From Bacteroides sp. (GTDB lineage: Bacteria > Bacteroidota > Bacteroidia > Bacteroidales > Bacteroidaceae), in contig DXOJ01000135.1 of NCBI GenBank assembly GCA_019412865.1, forward strand, positions 1 through 6,890: 6,890 bases of DNA, written 5' to 3'. The notes beneath the pieces were generated by a model. The model had not been told where the DNA came from. It ran no database searches and was given only the letters and a program-made list of their open reading frames with translations. A program made the position numbers and the translations under genes. Positions 1-6,756 of the stretch are shown here, one piece after another (the first letter of the stretch is position 1; each line of letters starts with the position of its first letter).

Positions 1-1
1 A

Positions 2-2836
2 GACTTTTGCTCTGAGGCCGGATTGGGATATGCCCCGAAAGACAGCAATGCCTTCCGCGATTTCTGTCAGCAGAAAGGATTGAAAGAGGAACTGCTCTTT
101 GAACTGGGTATGCTCAAACGGAAGGAGGATGGCACCAGTTACCCCATGTTCCGTGAACGGATTATGATTCCGATACGGAACCGGTGGGGACGCATCATTG
201 CCTATACGGCCCGTTACATCGGCGCCAATCCGAAGGCCCCCAAGTACATCAATTCCGCCACCAGTGTGCTTTACACCAAGGGAGAAACCCTGTTTGGCAT
301 CGACCGCGCCTTTCGATTGAGGGATGCCGAGAACTTCATCATCGTGGAAGGCGCCCCTGATGTACTGCGTTTGCAATCCATCGGTCTGGAGAACACGGTG
401 GCCTCTTTGGGTACCAGCTGGAACGAGAACCAGCTGAACCTGCTCAAGCGCTACAAGTCCTCCCTCTGTTTCATTCCTGACTCTGATGTGGCTCCGGAAG
501 GTCAATACGGCCCTGGCTTCAAGGCTGTGATGGAATGCGGCACACTGGCCGTCCGAAAAGGATTCCATGCCACGGTCAAGGAATTGCCTTTCGGCACCCG
601 GGAACTGACGGAAGAAGAACTGCAGGAAAAGTACGATGGGACTATTCCAAAAGATGCTCAACGGGAGGTGCTTGTCAAGAATGATGCGGACAGCTACATC
701 CTGAGCGAAGAAATCTACCGCAACCTGAGGGAAAAGCATTTCATCGTCTGGCTCGCAGAGAAGCAGTTTGCCACGGCCAGTTCGCTGCTCAGGGAAATCA
801 ACTGCGTCAATCAGATTGCGGATTTGTTGCGTTATGTAAAGGACCAGTTCGTGTATGAGCAGTGCATCGAGCAGCTGAGTAAGATCTACGGCAAAGCCCG
901 CCTGTGGAAGGATGCCGTGACACAAGCCCGCAACCAGGCCAAGAGGGCCAAGCAGCCGACCATGATGGACAAGCAGCAGGAAGAGGCCGATGCACTCCGG
1001 CAGCTCAATCTGTTTGTCCGTAACAACTGCTACTATTGCCTGGGCAAGGATGATGAAGACCCCATCCGCCTTTCCAACTTTCGGATGGAACCCCTGTTCC
1101 ATATCCATGACGAGTGCAACGGAGTCCGCCTGTTCCGACTGTTCAACTCCTTCCGGGACAGCTGCATCATCGAGTTGAAGGAGTCCGAGATGTGCTCCAT
1201 CTCCAACTTCCAGCAGAAGATAGGTTCGGTCGGCAATTATGTATGGCTGGGCAAGATAGACAAACTCAACAACGTCAAGGAGTTCCTGTATGCCCGCACC
1301 CAGACGGCCGAGCGAATCCGCAAGCTCGGATGGAACGAAAGCAAGGAGTTCTTTGCGTTCGGCAACGGCATCTTTCAGCATGGCGTCTTTCATGAAGCCG
1401 ATGAAATGGGCATCATACAGGACGACAGTCACCATGCCTATTACATTCCCGCCACCTCGAAAATCTACCGGGACAATGCGGAAATCTACCAGTTTGAGCG
1501 ACTGATGGTGCACCGAAAGAGCAACGGCGTGCTTCTCCGCTCTTTCGTGGAAAAGCTGACGGAAGTCTTTGGCAACAATGCCCGCATCGCTTTCGGGTAC
1601 CTGATTGCCACCCTCTTCCGGGACGTGGTCTATAAGCGGACCCGACATTTCCCCATCCTGAACCTGTTCGGTGAGAAAGGTACCGGTAAGACCACGCTGG
1701 CCACCAGCCTGCAAGCTTTTTTCCTGCATGACGTGGAACCGCCCAACATGGGTGTGGCCTCCGTTCCGGCCATGAACGACCGGGTATCGCAGGCGGTCAA
1801 CACCCTGGTTGTTTTTGACGAATACAAGAACGACCTCGATGTGCGCAAGATAGCTTTCCTCAAAGGACTTTGGGGCGGTGGCGGCCAGACCAAGAAGAAC
1901 ACCAACACGGACGGCATGGCCTCTCAGACCATCGTCAGCACGGGAGTCGTCATCTGCGGGCAGGAAAAGCCGACGCAGGATATGGCGCTCTATACCCGTG
2001 TTCTATTCCTGGCCTACACCAAGACCTCGTTCAGCGTCCTGGAGAAAAAACATTACGAGGAACTGCAGTCCATCTGCAACCTGGGCCTGACCCACTTGAC
2101 CCTCGACATCATGAAACATCGGGAGCTGTTTGAGAAGAACTTTCCCGACATGTATTCCCTCACCAAGCGGGAACTGGCCATCAAGATGGAACAGGAAGGC
2201 ATCCATGACCGTATCTTCGGCAACTGGATCATTCCGTTGGCCACACTGCGCACGCTGGAATCCGCCTTGCATCTTCCCTTTAGTTACGCCCAGATGCTGG
2301 AGACCACTGTCAATGGCATGCGCAACCAGAACGAACTGGCCCAGGAAAGCTCTGAAGTAGCCGACTTCTGGAACATGCTCCAGGGCTGGCAGTCCATCGG
2401 AAAGTGTACAGAAAAGGTACACTTCAACATCCGCTATCTCAAGAAGTTCCGTCCGATGAATGTCAAGGAAGATATGGAGTTCATGGAAGCCCGTCCGATA
2501 CTCTACCTGAACATGGCAGCCATCTCTTCGCTGTTCAGCAGCCGGAACTCCACCCAGAACATCACGGCCAACCGCTCGTCCTGGTCCACCATTCTGTCGT
2601 ACCTCAAATCCCATCCGGCCTTTCTAGGCACCAAGCAGGACCGCTTCTACATCCTGCTGCCCAGCGGCAACCCGGATTGCGTGACGGTTGTGAAAGACGG
2701 AAAGGTCATCCAGAGTCCGAAGGTGAACCGTCCCAAAGCGCTTTGCTTCGACTACCTGCAGCTTAAGGAGATGTTCGGACTGGATCTGGAAACAGAAGTG
2801 ATCACGGAAAACAGTGAAGATGATTCCGATATATAA
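2..2836 (+). CDS. DnaG-type TOPRIM primase fused to an AAA+/P-loop helicase-like domain, 5' partial
   Basis: Probable replicative primase-helicase of a mobile element; it would make RNA primers and unwind DNA in the cytoplasm. The frame is open to the left edge, and the residues before the TTG at 23 continue the DnaG pattern (EAGLGYAPK), so that TTG is not the start; an N-terminal CHC2 zinc finger is probably cut off. Numbering from base 2: the primase core has RIMIPIRNRWGRIIAY and PKYINS, then TOPRIM with the acidic glutamate E116 in IIVEG and D160/D162 in PDSD, then KNDADSYI near 226-233, matching DnaG KDPDEYL. The middle part carries RIRKLGW, resembling DUF927-type helicase-associated regions, and a CYYC pair (C343, C346). 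The ATPase part has Walker A GEKGTGKTT (557-565) and Walker B VVFDE (D606, E607), with STGVVICGQE as a possible sensor region. The TOPRIM and P-loop calls are firm; helicase activity and the DUF927 link are inferred. Confidence 0.85.
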   Translation, partial: DFCSEAGLGYAPKDSNAFRDFCQQKGLKEELLFELGMLKRKEDGTSYPMFRERIMIPIRNRWGRIIAYTARYIGANPKAPKYINSATSVLYTKGETLFGIDRAFRLRDAENFIIVEGAPDVLRLQSIGLENTVASLGTSWNENQLNLLKRYKSSLCFIPDSDVAPEGQYGPGFKAVMECGTLAVRKGFHATVKELPFGTRELTEEELQEKYDGTIPKDAQREVLVKNDADSYILSEEIYRNLREKHFIVWLAEKQFATASSLLREINCVNQIADLLRYVKDQFVYEQCIEQLSKIYGKARLWKDAVTQARNQAKRAKQPTMMDKQQEEADALRQLNLFVRNNCYYCLGKDDEDPIRLSNFRMEPLFHIHDECNGVRLFRLFNSFRDSCIIELKESEMCSISNFQQKIGSVGNYVWLGKIDKLNNVKEFLYARTQTAERIRKLGWNESKEFFAFGNGIFQHGVFHEADEMGIIQDDSHHAYYIPATSKIYRDNAEIYQFERLMVHRKSNGVLLRSFVEKLTEVFGNNARIAFGYLIATLFRDVVYKRTRHFPILNLFGEKGTGKTTLATSLQAFFLHDVEPPNMGVASVPAMNDRVSQAVNTLVVFDEYKNDLDVRKIAFLKGLWGGGGQTKKNTNTDGMASQTIVSTGVVICGQEKPTQDMALYTRVLFLAYTKTSFSVLEKKHYEELQSICNLGLTHLTLDIMKHRELFEKNFPDMYSLTKRELAIKMEQEGIHDRIFGNWIIPLATLRTLESALHLPFSYAQMLETTVNGMRNQNELAQESSEVADFWNMLQGWQSIGKCTEKVHFNIRYLKKFRPMNVKEDMEFMEARPILYLNMAAISSLFSSRNSTQNITANRSSWSTILSYLKSHPAFLGTKQDRFYILLPSGNPDCVTVVKDGKVIQSPKVNRPKALCFDYLQLKEMFGLDLETEVITENSEDDSDI
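2402..2424. repeat. 8-bp perfect inverted repeat inside the primase gene
   Basis: AAGTGTAC (2402-2409) and GTACACTT (2417-2424) are exact reverse complements around a 7-base spacer. It lies in coding sequence for GKCTEKVHF. It could be a protein-binding site or a small mRNA hairpin, but a chance match is quite possible in a gene of this length. Confidence 0.4.
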
Positions 2837-2881
2837 GATAACTGATAGGATTAACTGCCCATGATATAAAGGCCTTTTTAT

Positions 2882-2912
2882 TTCGAACATTCAGGAAATA
2901 GAATTATCTTTG
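2882..2912 (+). promoter_or_regulatory. Bacteroidota-type promoter for the AlbA_2 regulator gene
   Basis: TATCTTTG at 2905-2912 matches every fixed position of the Bacteroides -7 consensus TAnnTTTG. TTCG at 2882-2885 matches three of four bases of the -33 element TTTG, with a 19-base gap as expected. Transcription would begin only a few bases further on, at about 2917-2920, right at the first ATG of the next gene. The regulator gene thus seems to have its own promoter rather than relying on readthrough from the primase gene. Confidence 0.6.
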
Positions 2913-2916
2913 TATC

Positions 2917-4545
2917 ATGGGTCTCAATGATAGGACCATGCCACATATATCTGTAAACAAGTTACCGAACCTCATGAGAGAAGACCAATTTATCAAGCTC
3001 TCCCAAGCCGGAGAGAATGCTCAAATAGAATACAAGACATGCTATGAACAGATTTCTGATTCATTGTATGAAACCGTCTGCTCCTTTCTGAACCATAGTG
3101 GTGGCCACATTCTGGTGGGAGTCAAGGATAATGGTGAGATTGTCGGAGTAAATCCAGACAAGGCAACCACATTGCAGGGGAATATCATCACCGCCATCAA
3201 GAATCCGGATTTATTCTTGCCCTGCCCCTACTTCACACCCCAAATACTGACCATTGAGGGGAAGGTGGTCCTGCATCTGGACATTCCTTGCGGACAATAC
3301 GTCTACCGCTACAAGGGGAAATACTGGGACCGCAATGGAGATGCAGACATTGATGTAACCGACCAGCCGGAATTGCTTCTTTCGCTCTTTGAACGAAAGA
3401 ATCCGCATCTTTTTGAAGAAAGGATTGTAGAAGAATTGACACTGGAAGATCTGGACAGTGATACTTTCCAGTATTGCCGTAATATCCTGGCAGTCATCAA
3501 ACCGAACCATCCCTGGCTGCAGCTGACAGATGAAGATATACTGCTTCATACCCGTCTGGCCAAGAAAGAAAGGGAAACCGGAAAACTGAAGTTGAAATAT
3601 GCCGCACTCATTCTGTTCGGCAAGGAAGAAGCCATTGAAGAATACATGCCCCGTTACCGCTTCGAGGCGCTGTTCCACATGTGTACCTACGAGGAATACA
3701 ACGACATCAAGCGCTTTCCCAACCGGTACGACGACCGCATCACCATGCGCTGTAACCTGATCAAGGTCTATGACCGACTGACGCAGTTTACGGAACGCTA
3801 CCTGCCGAACAAGTTCTACTTGCCTGAAGGTACCACCCAACGGGAAGACCTGCGTTGGGATCTCTTCCGTGAAATTGTGGCCAACCTTTGCGTACACAGT
3901 GATTTCAGTACAGGTTATGCCTGCTTCTATCATGTGTTCAAAGACCGGGTAGTCACGAAGAACCCCACTCGTCTGCTTCCGGAGATTCCCGAAGGCGAGC
4001 TCACACTGCAGGAATTGAGCAACTACACCAAGAATCCGCTGCTGGTGCGCGTGTTTCATGAGTTGTCCTGGGTGGAAGATATGGGCTCCGGCACCCGTAA
4101 TATCCTGCGCTATGCCCCCTTGTATTATCCCGACTACAAAGTGGAAATCGTCAACGGCTCACAGTTCATCTTCTCCATTACCTATATGGAAATGTCCCAA
4201 GAAACCGTGGGAAATGTCCCAAGAAATGAGAAAATGTCCCAAGAAACTACGGAAAATGTCCCAAGAAACGGACAAATGTCCCAAGAAACCATTTCCACTA
4301 ACGATGAAGACGATTTGAATATTTCTCTTGAAAAGCCGACAGACAAGAAAGAAAATTCCAAAAAGAATAAGCGCCATCAAGCGATAGTTTCATTGATCAG
4401 GAAGAATTCGAGGATTACAATGGAGGAAATGGCAGACAAGTTAGGTGTCAATGCCCGTACCATTCATCGCGACATCGAAGAATTGAAACATGTTGTAGAG
4501 CATATTGGTCCGACCAAAGCCGGCTACTGGAAGCTGTTGAAATAA
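2917..4545 (+). CDS. AlbA_2/Schlafen-type ATP-binding transcriptional regulator (COG2865-like)
   Basis: Predicted DNA-binding regulator in the cytoplasm; target unknown. Numbering from the ATG at 2917: an AlbA_2 (Schlafen-like) domain at about 24-150 with GENAQIEYK, SGGHILVGVKDNGEIVGV and a YWDRNG element. A GHKL-like ATPase region follows, with FREIVANLCVHSDFSTG (317-333) and, after the NPTRLLPEIPEG strand, VEDMGSGTRNI (386-396), both typical of COG2865. A repetitive linker (about 425-458) and a lysine-rich charged stretch then lead to a C-terminal DeoR/HTH_11-like winged helix (486-540, TMEEMADKLGVNARTIHRDIEEL). The start is uncertain: the ATG at 2917 sits almost on the predicted transcription start, so it would be leaderless; the ATGs at 2938 and 2974 are in frame, and 2974 (MREDQFIKL) fits the usual family N-terminus best. 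None has a good Shine-Dalgarno. The longest form is listed. The family is firm; the regulated genes are unknown, with autoregulation or control of the adjacent element possible. Confidence 0.88.
   Translation: MGLNDRTMPHISVNKLPNLMREDQFIKLSQAGENAQIEYKTCYEQISDSLYETVCSFLNHSGGHILVGVKDNGEIVGVNPDKATTLQGNIITAIKNPDLFLPCPYFTPQILTIEGKVVLHLDIPCGQYVYRYKGKYWDRNGDADIDVTDQPELLLSLFERKNPHLFEERIVEELTLEDLDSDTFQYCRNILAVIKPNHPWLQLTDEDILLHTRLAKKERETGKLKLKYAALILFGKEEAIEEYMPRYRFEALFHMCTYEEYNDIKRFPNRYDDRITMRCNLIKVYDRLTQFTERYLPNKFYLPEGTTQREDLRWDLFREIVANLCVHSDFSTGYACFYHVFKDRVVTKNPTRLLPEIPEGELTLQELSNYTKNPLLVRVFHELSWVEDMGSGTRNILRYAPLYYPDYKVEIVNGSQFIFSITYMEMSQETVGNVPRNEKMSQETTENVPRNGQMSQETISTNDEDDLNISLEKPTDKKENSKKNKRHQAIVSLIRKNSRITMEEMADKLGVNARTIHRDIEELKHVVEHIGPTKAGYWKLLK
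4191..4289 (+). repeat. Five tandem copies of a short motif, read alternately in two frames (MSQET / NVPRN)
   Basis: AATGTCCCAAGAAA occurs five times, with its ATG at 4192, 4214, 4234, 4256 and 4276. The spacings alternate 22, 20, 22, 20, so the full period is 42 bp or 14 residues. Because 22 and 20 are not multiples of three, successive copies are read in different frames: copies 1, 3 and 5 encode MSQET and copies 2 and 4 encode NVPRN. The result is the linker between the ATPase region and the C-terminal winged helix. Loss or gain of a full 42-bp unit keeps the frame; loss or gain of a single copy would break it and detach the winged helix. Confidence 0.9.
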
Positions 4546-4572
4546 AGTAGTGCAAATGCCCATGTAAGAAAA

Positions 4573-4613
4573 AACCATAAAAGCGAGCCGTTTTCTGACT
4601 CGCTTTTATGGTT
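4573..4613. terminator. Bidirectional intrinsic terminator between convergent genes
   Basis: A perfect 15-bp stem (4573-4587 with 4599-4613) closes an 11-base loop. It starts 27 bases after the stop of the AlbA_2 gene and lies 57 bases beyond the stop of the convergent DUF2971 gene. On the minus strand the stem runs into a T-rich tract (GGTTTTTTCTT), a classic terminator for the DUF2971 transcript. On the plus strand the following sequence (ATCCTTT) is a weaker U-tract, so termination there may be less efficient. The remaining bases of 4546-4670 hold nothing else I can support. Confidence 0.85.
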
Positions 4614-4670
4614 ATCCTTTGCAAACAGCCATCAATCCTCCAGTTTCCCAAATACGGATATATAACCTCA

Positions 4671-5525
4671 TTATATATTAAGAGGTATTCTGGCTTCAAG
4701 CACAGATTTTTTATAGGATAACTCAATGGGTTGAAAAGAGTATAAATCTGATTTGCATATAGGTACACTGCCTGTTATTGAAGAAAGTAATATTTTTCTA
4801 TCTTCAAAGTCTTCATCTGAAAGGCGAGGATCAAGTGCTATTTCTTCAATAAAATTAAATGGGTCTACTTGCATATCAATATAGTCATTATGTACATTGG
4901 AAGGTTTTGGACTTTTACCAAGATTTCCGTTATGAATTAGGAATCTTATCTCGTTTTCGTGTTCAAACTCATGACGTTTGATAAACAATGATTCCGAAAA
5001 ACAATCAAATATCCAAGGATTCTCTTCTGTTTGTGTGCTCAAAAGCCATTCTGTAATCTTTTCTTGGGTAAGATATTTGACTTTTCCAAATATAGGTGCA
5101 ATCCACATCATTCCTCTTGTTTGATTTAAAACCTCTATCATTTTTATTACGCTTGTCTTAATGCGCACACTTTCTTTGTCGGGTGAATATATTCTCCACA
5201 TAGCATCAGAGTCCTTGTTTAGACTCCAACACTGCCCATAGTAATTCTTTTGCAGACTTGATTGCGTATCATAAAGTGGACAATCTTCAATCGTAATCTT
5301 ATGTTTGAGCATGAACAACTCATAAGGGTCTTCCCAAGACTTCACTATGTTATTGAAACGTAGTGTGTTATTCCGGAATATCTTTATTAGATATTTGACT
5401 GGCAATATTTGATATATCGGAACACAGCAGAATGCATTCTGCTCTTGCATTGAAATATTCCGTATATGCCCAAGTTCTCGAAAATTGTATAATACCATTT
5501 TAAAAGAATTTGTTTTAACTATCAT
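4671..5525 (-). CDS. DUF2971 family protein, function unknown
   Basis: Soluble protein of 284 residues with no signal peptide or membrane segment visible. The DUF2971 pattern is seen as VPIYQILPVKYLIKIFRNN with RFNNIVKSWEDPYE (56-69), then YYGQCWSLNKDSDAMWRIYSP (about 95-115), GKVKY (147-151), FIKRHEFEHENEIRFLI (181-197) and IEEIALDPRLSDEDF (226-240). Family members share W-E/N-DP-x-E, a cysteine/serine strand before an MW-x-x-Y motif, and an E-x-E-x-R strand, all present here. The biochemical role of the family is not established; members often lie among accessory genes. The N-terminus is uncertain: ATG 5525 has no ribosome binding site, and M10 or M26 (ATG at 5450) are alternatives, M26 sitting just before the conserved part. 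The gene is clearly more AT-rich than its neighbours and has its own terminator and candidate promoter, which suggests it arrived separately. Confidence 0.8.
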   Translation of the reverse strand: MIVKTNSFKMVLYNFRELGHIRNISMQEQNAFCCVPIYQILPVKYLIKIFRNNTLRFNNIVKSWEDPYELFMLKHKITIEDCPLYDTQSSLQKNYYGQCWSLNKDSDAMWRIYSPDKESVRIKTSVIKMIEVLNQTRGMMWIAPIFGKVKYLTQEKITEWLLSTQTEENPWIFDCFSESLFIKRHEFEHENEIRFLIHNGNLGKSPKPSNVHNDYIDMQVDPFNFIEEIALDPRLSDEDFEDRKILLSSITGSVPICKSDLYSFQPIELSYKKSVLEARIPLNI

Positions 5526-5536
5526 TTATTCACTGT

Positions 5537-5567
5537 TAAAGCTATATTATTGCAAACCAACCGCAAT
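5537..5567 (-). promoter_or_regulatory. Candidate Bacteroidota promoter for the DUF2971 gene
   Basis: On the minus strand TAGCTTTA (5544-5537) differs from the -7 consensus TAnnTTTG only in its last base, and ATTG (5567-5564) resembles the -33 element with a 19-base gap. Transcription would start near 5531, leaving a leader of only about six bases before the ATG at 5525, which makes a downstream start codon worth considering. The region is AT-rich, so the match is suggestive only. Confidence 0.35.
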
Positions 5568-5635
5568 ACACATGTTTTATTGATAATTCCAAGGATTGCC
5601 AGTTTGCCGTATCATGATAAACTATATATCTAATA

Positions 5636-5676
5636 ATGTTATACGCTTTTCAAAATCTATGAAAAGCGTATAACAT
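5636..5676 (-). terminator. Perfect 17-bp hairpin after the SLOG gene, probable terminator
   Basis: Bases 5636-5652 pair perfectly with 5660-5676 around a 7-base loop. The hairpin begins 7 bases past the stop codon of the SLOG/DUF1273 gene on the minus strand, the usual place for a terminator. No long T-tract follows on that strand (TATTAGATATA), so it may instead stabilise the mRNA 3' end or be only partly efficient. It separates the operon from the DUF2971 gene downstream. The rest of 5526-5683 contains no gene. Confidence 0.7.
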
Positions 5677-5683
5677 CGTTCAT

Positions 5684-6184
5684 CTAATACACATTGACGA
5701 CAGGCATCCGCTTCTCCCTTGCCTTGCGACAAGTATAGGCTGTGCCGCCCTTCGGCTTGCCGTCAAAGTAGGCAATCACACTGCCGGAATGCGATAGCAT
5801 ATAGTCGTTCCGTTTGAAATAGCACCCATTGAAGTAATCTTCACTCAGATGCACCACATCGTCCGCCTTGGAAAGGATATAGGCATAGCGCTGCTGTTCC
5901 ACCATAGACCAGGAAGCGCTCTGTCCCTTGAAGGGCACGACCGCTATCAGTTTCAGCATGGGGATGCTCAACTTGAGGGAAAGGACTTCTTCCGCAGCCA
6001 TCATGTCGAAGCCGAGTGCCATGCCGCAGTAGAACTTGTTCGCTCCTTGATGGATGGCTTGCAGAACGGCATCTTTCAGCCGTTCTCGTACTTGTTCTTG
6101 GTGATTGTGGGATATTTCTCTATGTCCGGTAAAGGCAACTGCCTTTGTGGTTGCCTTCACCTTCGTTGTTCTCTTTTCTATCAT
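5684..6184 (-). CDS. SLOG family protein, DUF1273/YpsA-like
   Basis: Rossmann-like SLOG-superfamily protein of 166 residues, close to the usual length for the DUF1273/YpsA group. Visible motifs in order: VAFTGHR (16-22), the family's nucleotide-loop region; FYCGMALGFDMMAAEEVL (51-68); AVVPFKGQ (81-88) and W92; RYAYILSKADDVVHLSEDY (99-117); then RNDYML (125-130) and AYFDGKPKGGTAYTCRKA (138-155), the second glycine-rich loop; and a C-terminal VVNVY strand. SLOG domains bind nucleotides or related ligands; DprA and LOG-type phosphoribohydrolases belong to the same superfamily, but the reaction, if any, of the YpsA group is not settled. Its ATG overlaps the TGA of the phosphoribosyltransferase gene upstream (ATGA), implying co-transcription and coupled translation, and a functional partnership is inferred from that. 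Family assignment is strong; function is unknown. Confidence 0.88.
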   Translation of the reverse strand: MIEKRTTKVKATTKAVAFTGHREISHNHQEQVRERLKDAVLQAIHQGANKFYCGMALGFDMMAAEEVLSLKLSIPMLKLIAVVPFKGQSASWSMVEQQRYAYILSKADDVVHLSEDYFNGCYFKRNDYMLSHSGSVIAYFDGKPKGGTAYTCRKAREKRMPVVNVY

Positions 6185-6756
6185 TGTCTGTTCGTTGTTA
6201 CTTTATAATGGGTTTTAGCCAAGAAGATGCCACTGAGGACGTGTGCACCCAAGTTCTCCAATTGGTCGGAATAGGTTGCCCAAGTGATGCCGCGGGTGAT
6301 TACATCGTCAAAGGTAACAATATTCTTGCCTTTGAACCAAATTTCATCAAACTCGATGATGCTCACCTTGCGGATTTCCTTCTCCAACTTGCGGTTCTCG
6401 TGGATGGCAAGGCGCCCACCGATTACCTTTACATGCTCAAAGCCGTTGATGGCTCCGGTCAGTTCGCAGACTCTCTCGCAAAATGCCTTGTAGCGGAGTT
6501 CGTTCTTCTCGGAGGTGGATGCCGGAACCGGAACGAAGGTGATGTCCTTGCAGCCATCGCCATACTGCTCCTTTAGGCTTGCTGCGGTCATTTGTGCCAC
6601 TGCCTCAAAGCTTCGTCCGTCCTTGAAATCATATACCATCTGTCTATCAGCCACTTCCTTTTTGCCGACGTTGCGGATGCGTTTCGGGAAATACTTGCAG
6701 AACCATGTCTGAGGTTTTTCCAACTGCTTCTTGAGGTGATTGTCCATGTGTGCCAT
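6181..6756 (-). CDS. Phosphoribosyltransferase-like protein (ComF-like PRTase fold)
   Basis: Predicted cytoplasmic PRTase-fold protein of 191 residues. The main evidence is the PRPP-binding loop NIVTFDDVITRGITWA (145-160), with the hydrophobic strand, paired aspartates D150/D151 and the T-R-G-x-T turn. Upstream, ITFVPVPASTSEKNELRYKAFCERVCELTG (72-101) matches the ComF-type strand and VPVP-x-S motif that precedes an RG/RY-x-x-F helix. The N-terminal part has several basic residues (KYFPKRIRNVGKKE) but no CxxC zinc finger as in full ComFC. Substrate is unknown: it could be an active base PRTase or a PRTase-fold sensor. It is the first gene of a two-gene operon with the SLOG gene, sharing an ATGA overlap at 6181-6184. 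ATG 6756 was chosen as the longest start; ATG 6747 is a close alternative. I could not find a convincing promoter in 6757-6890, so transcription may begin beyond the edge. Confidence 0.82.
   Translation of the reverse strand: MAHMDNHLKKQLEKPQTWFCKYFPKRIRNVGKKEVADRQMVYDFKDGRSFEAVAQMTAASLKEQYGDGCKDITFVPVPASTSEKNELRYKAFCERVCELTGAINGFEHVKVIGGRLAIHENRKLEKEIRKVSIIEFDEIWFKGKNIVTFDDVITRGITWATYSDQLENLGAHVLSGIFLAKTHYKVTTNRQ

Noticed and set aside
2003..2614. 203-codon open frame on the minus strand opposite the primase gene
   Set aside because: Antisense shadow in GC-richer coding sequence; no domain motif, and the plus-strand protein runs through it intact.
2868..2880. AAAGGCCTTT palindrome followed by T residues after the primase gene, as a terminator
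   Set aside because: The palindrome has no loop and only two G-C pairs per arm, too weak for an intrinsic terminator; readthrough toward the regulator gene cannot be excluded.
3211..4059. 282-codon open frame on the minus strand opposite the AlbA_2 gene
   Set aside because: It lies wholly antisense to a gene with clear domain motifs and its translation shows no recognisable family pattern.
4191..4289. Possible CRISPR-like array
   Set aside because: Repeats are about 14 bases with 6-8-base gaps, lie within an open reading frame, and have no spacers of CRISPR length.
6145..6576. 143-codon plus-strand open frame over the PRTase gene
   Set aside because: Opposite to a gene with a clear PRPP loop and coupled overlap; no family pattern of its own.
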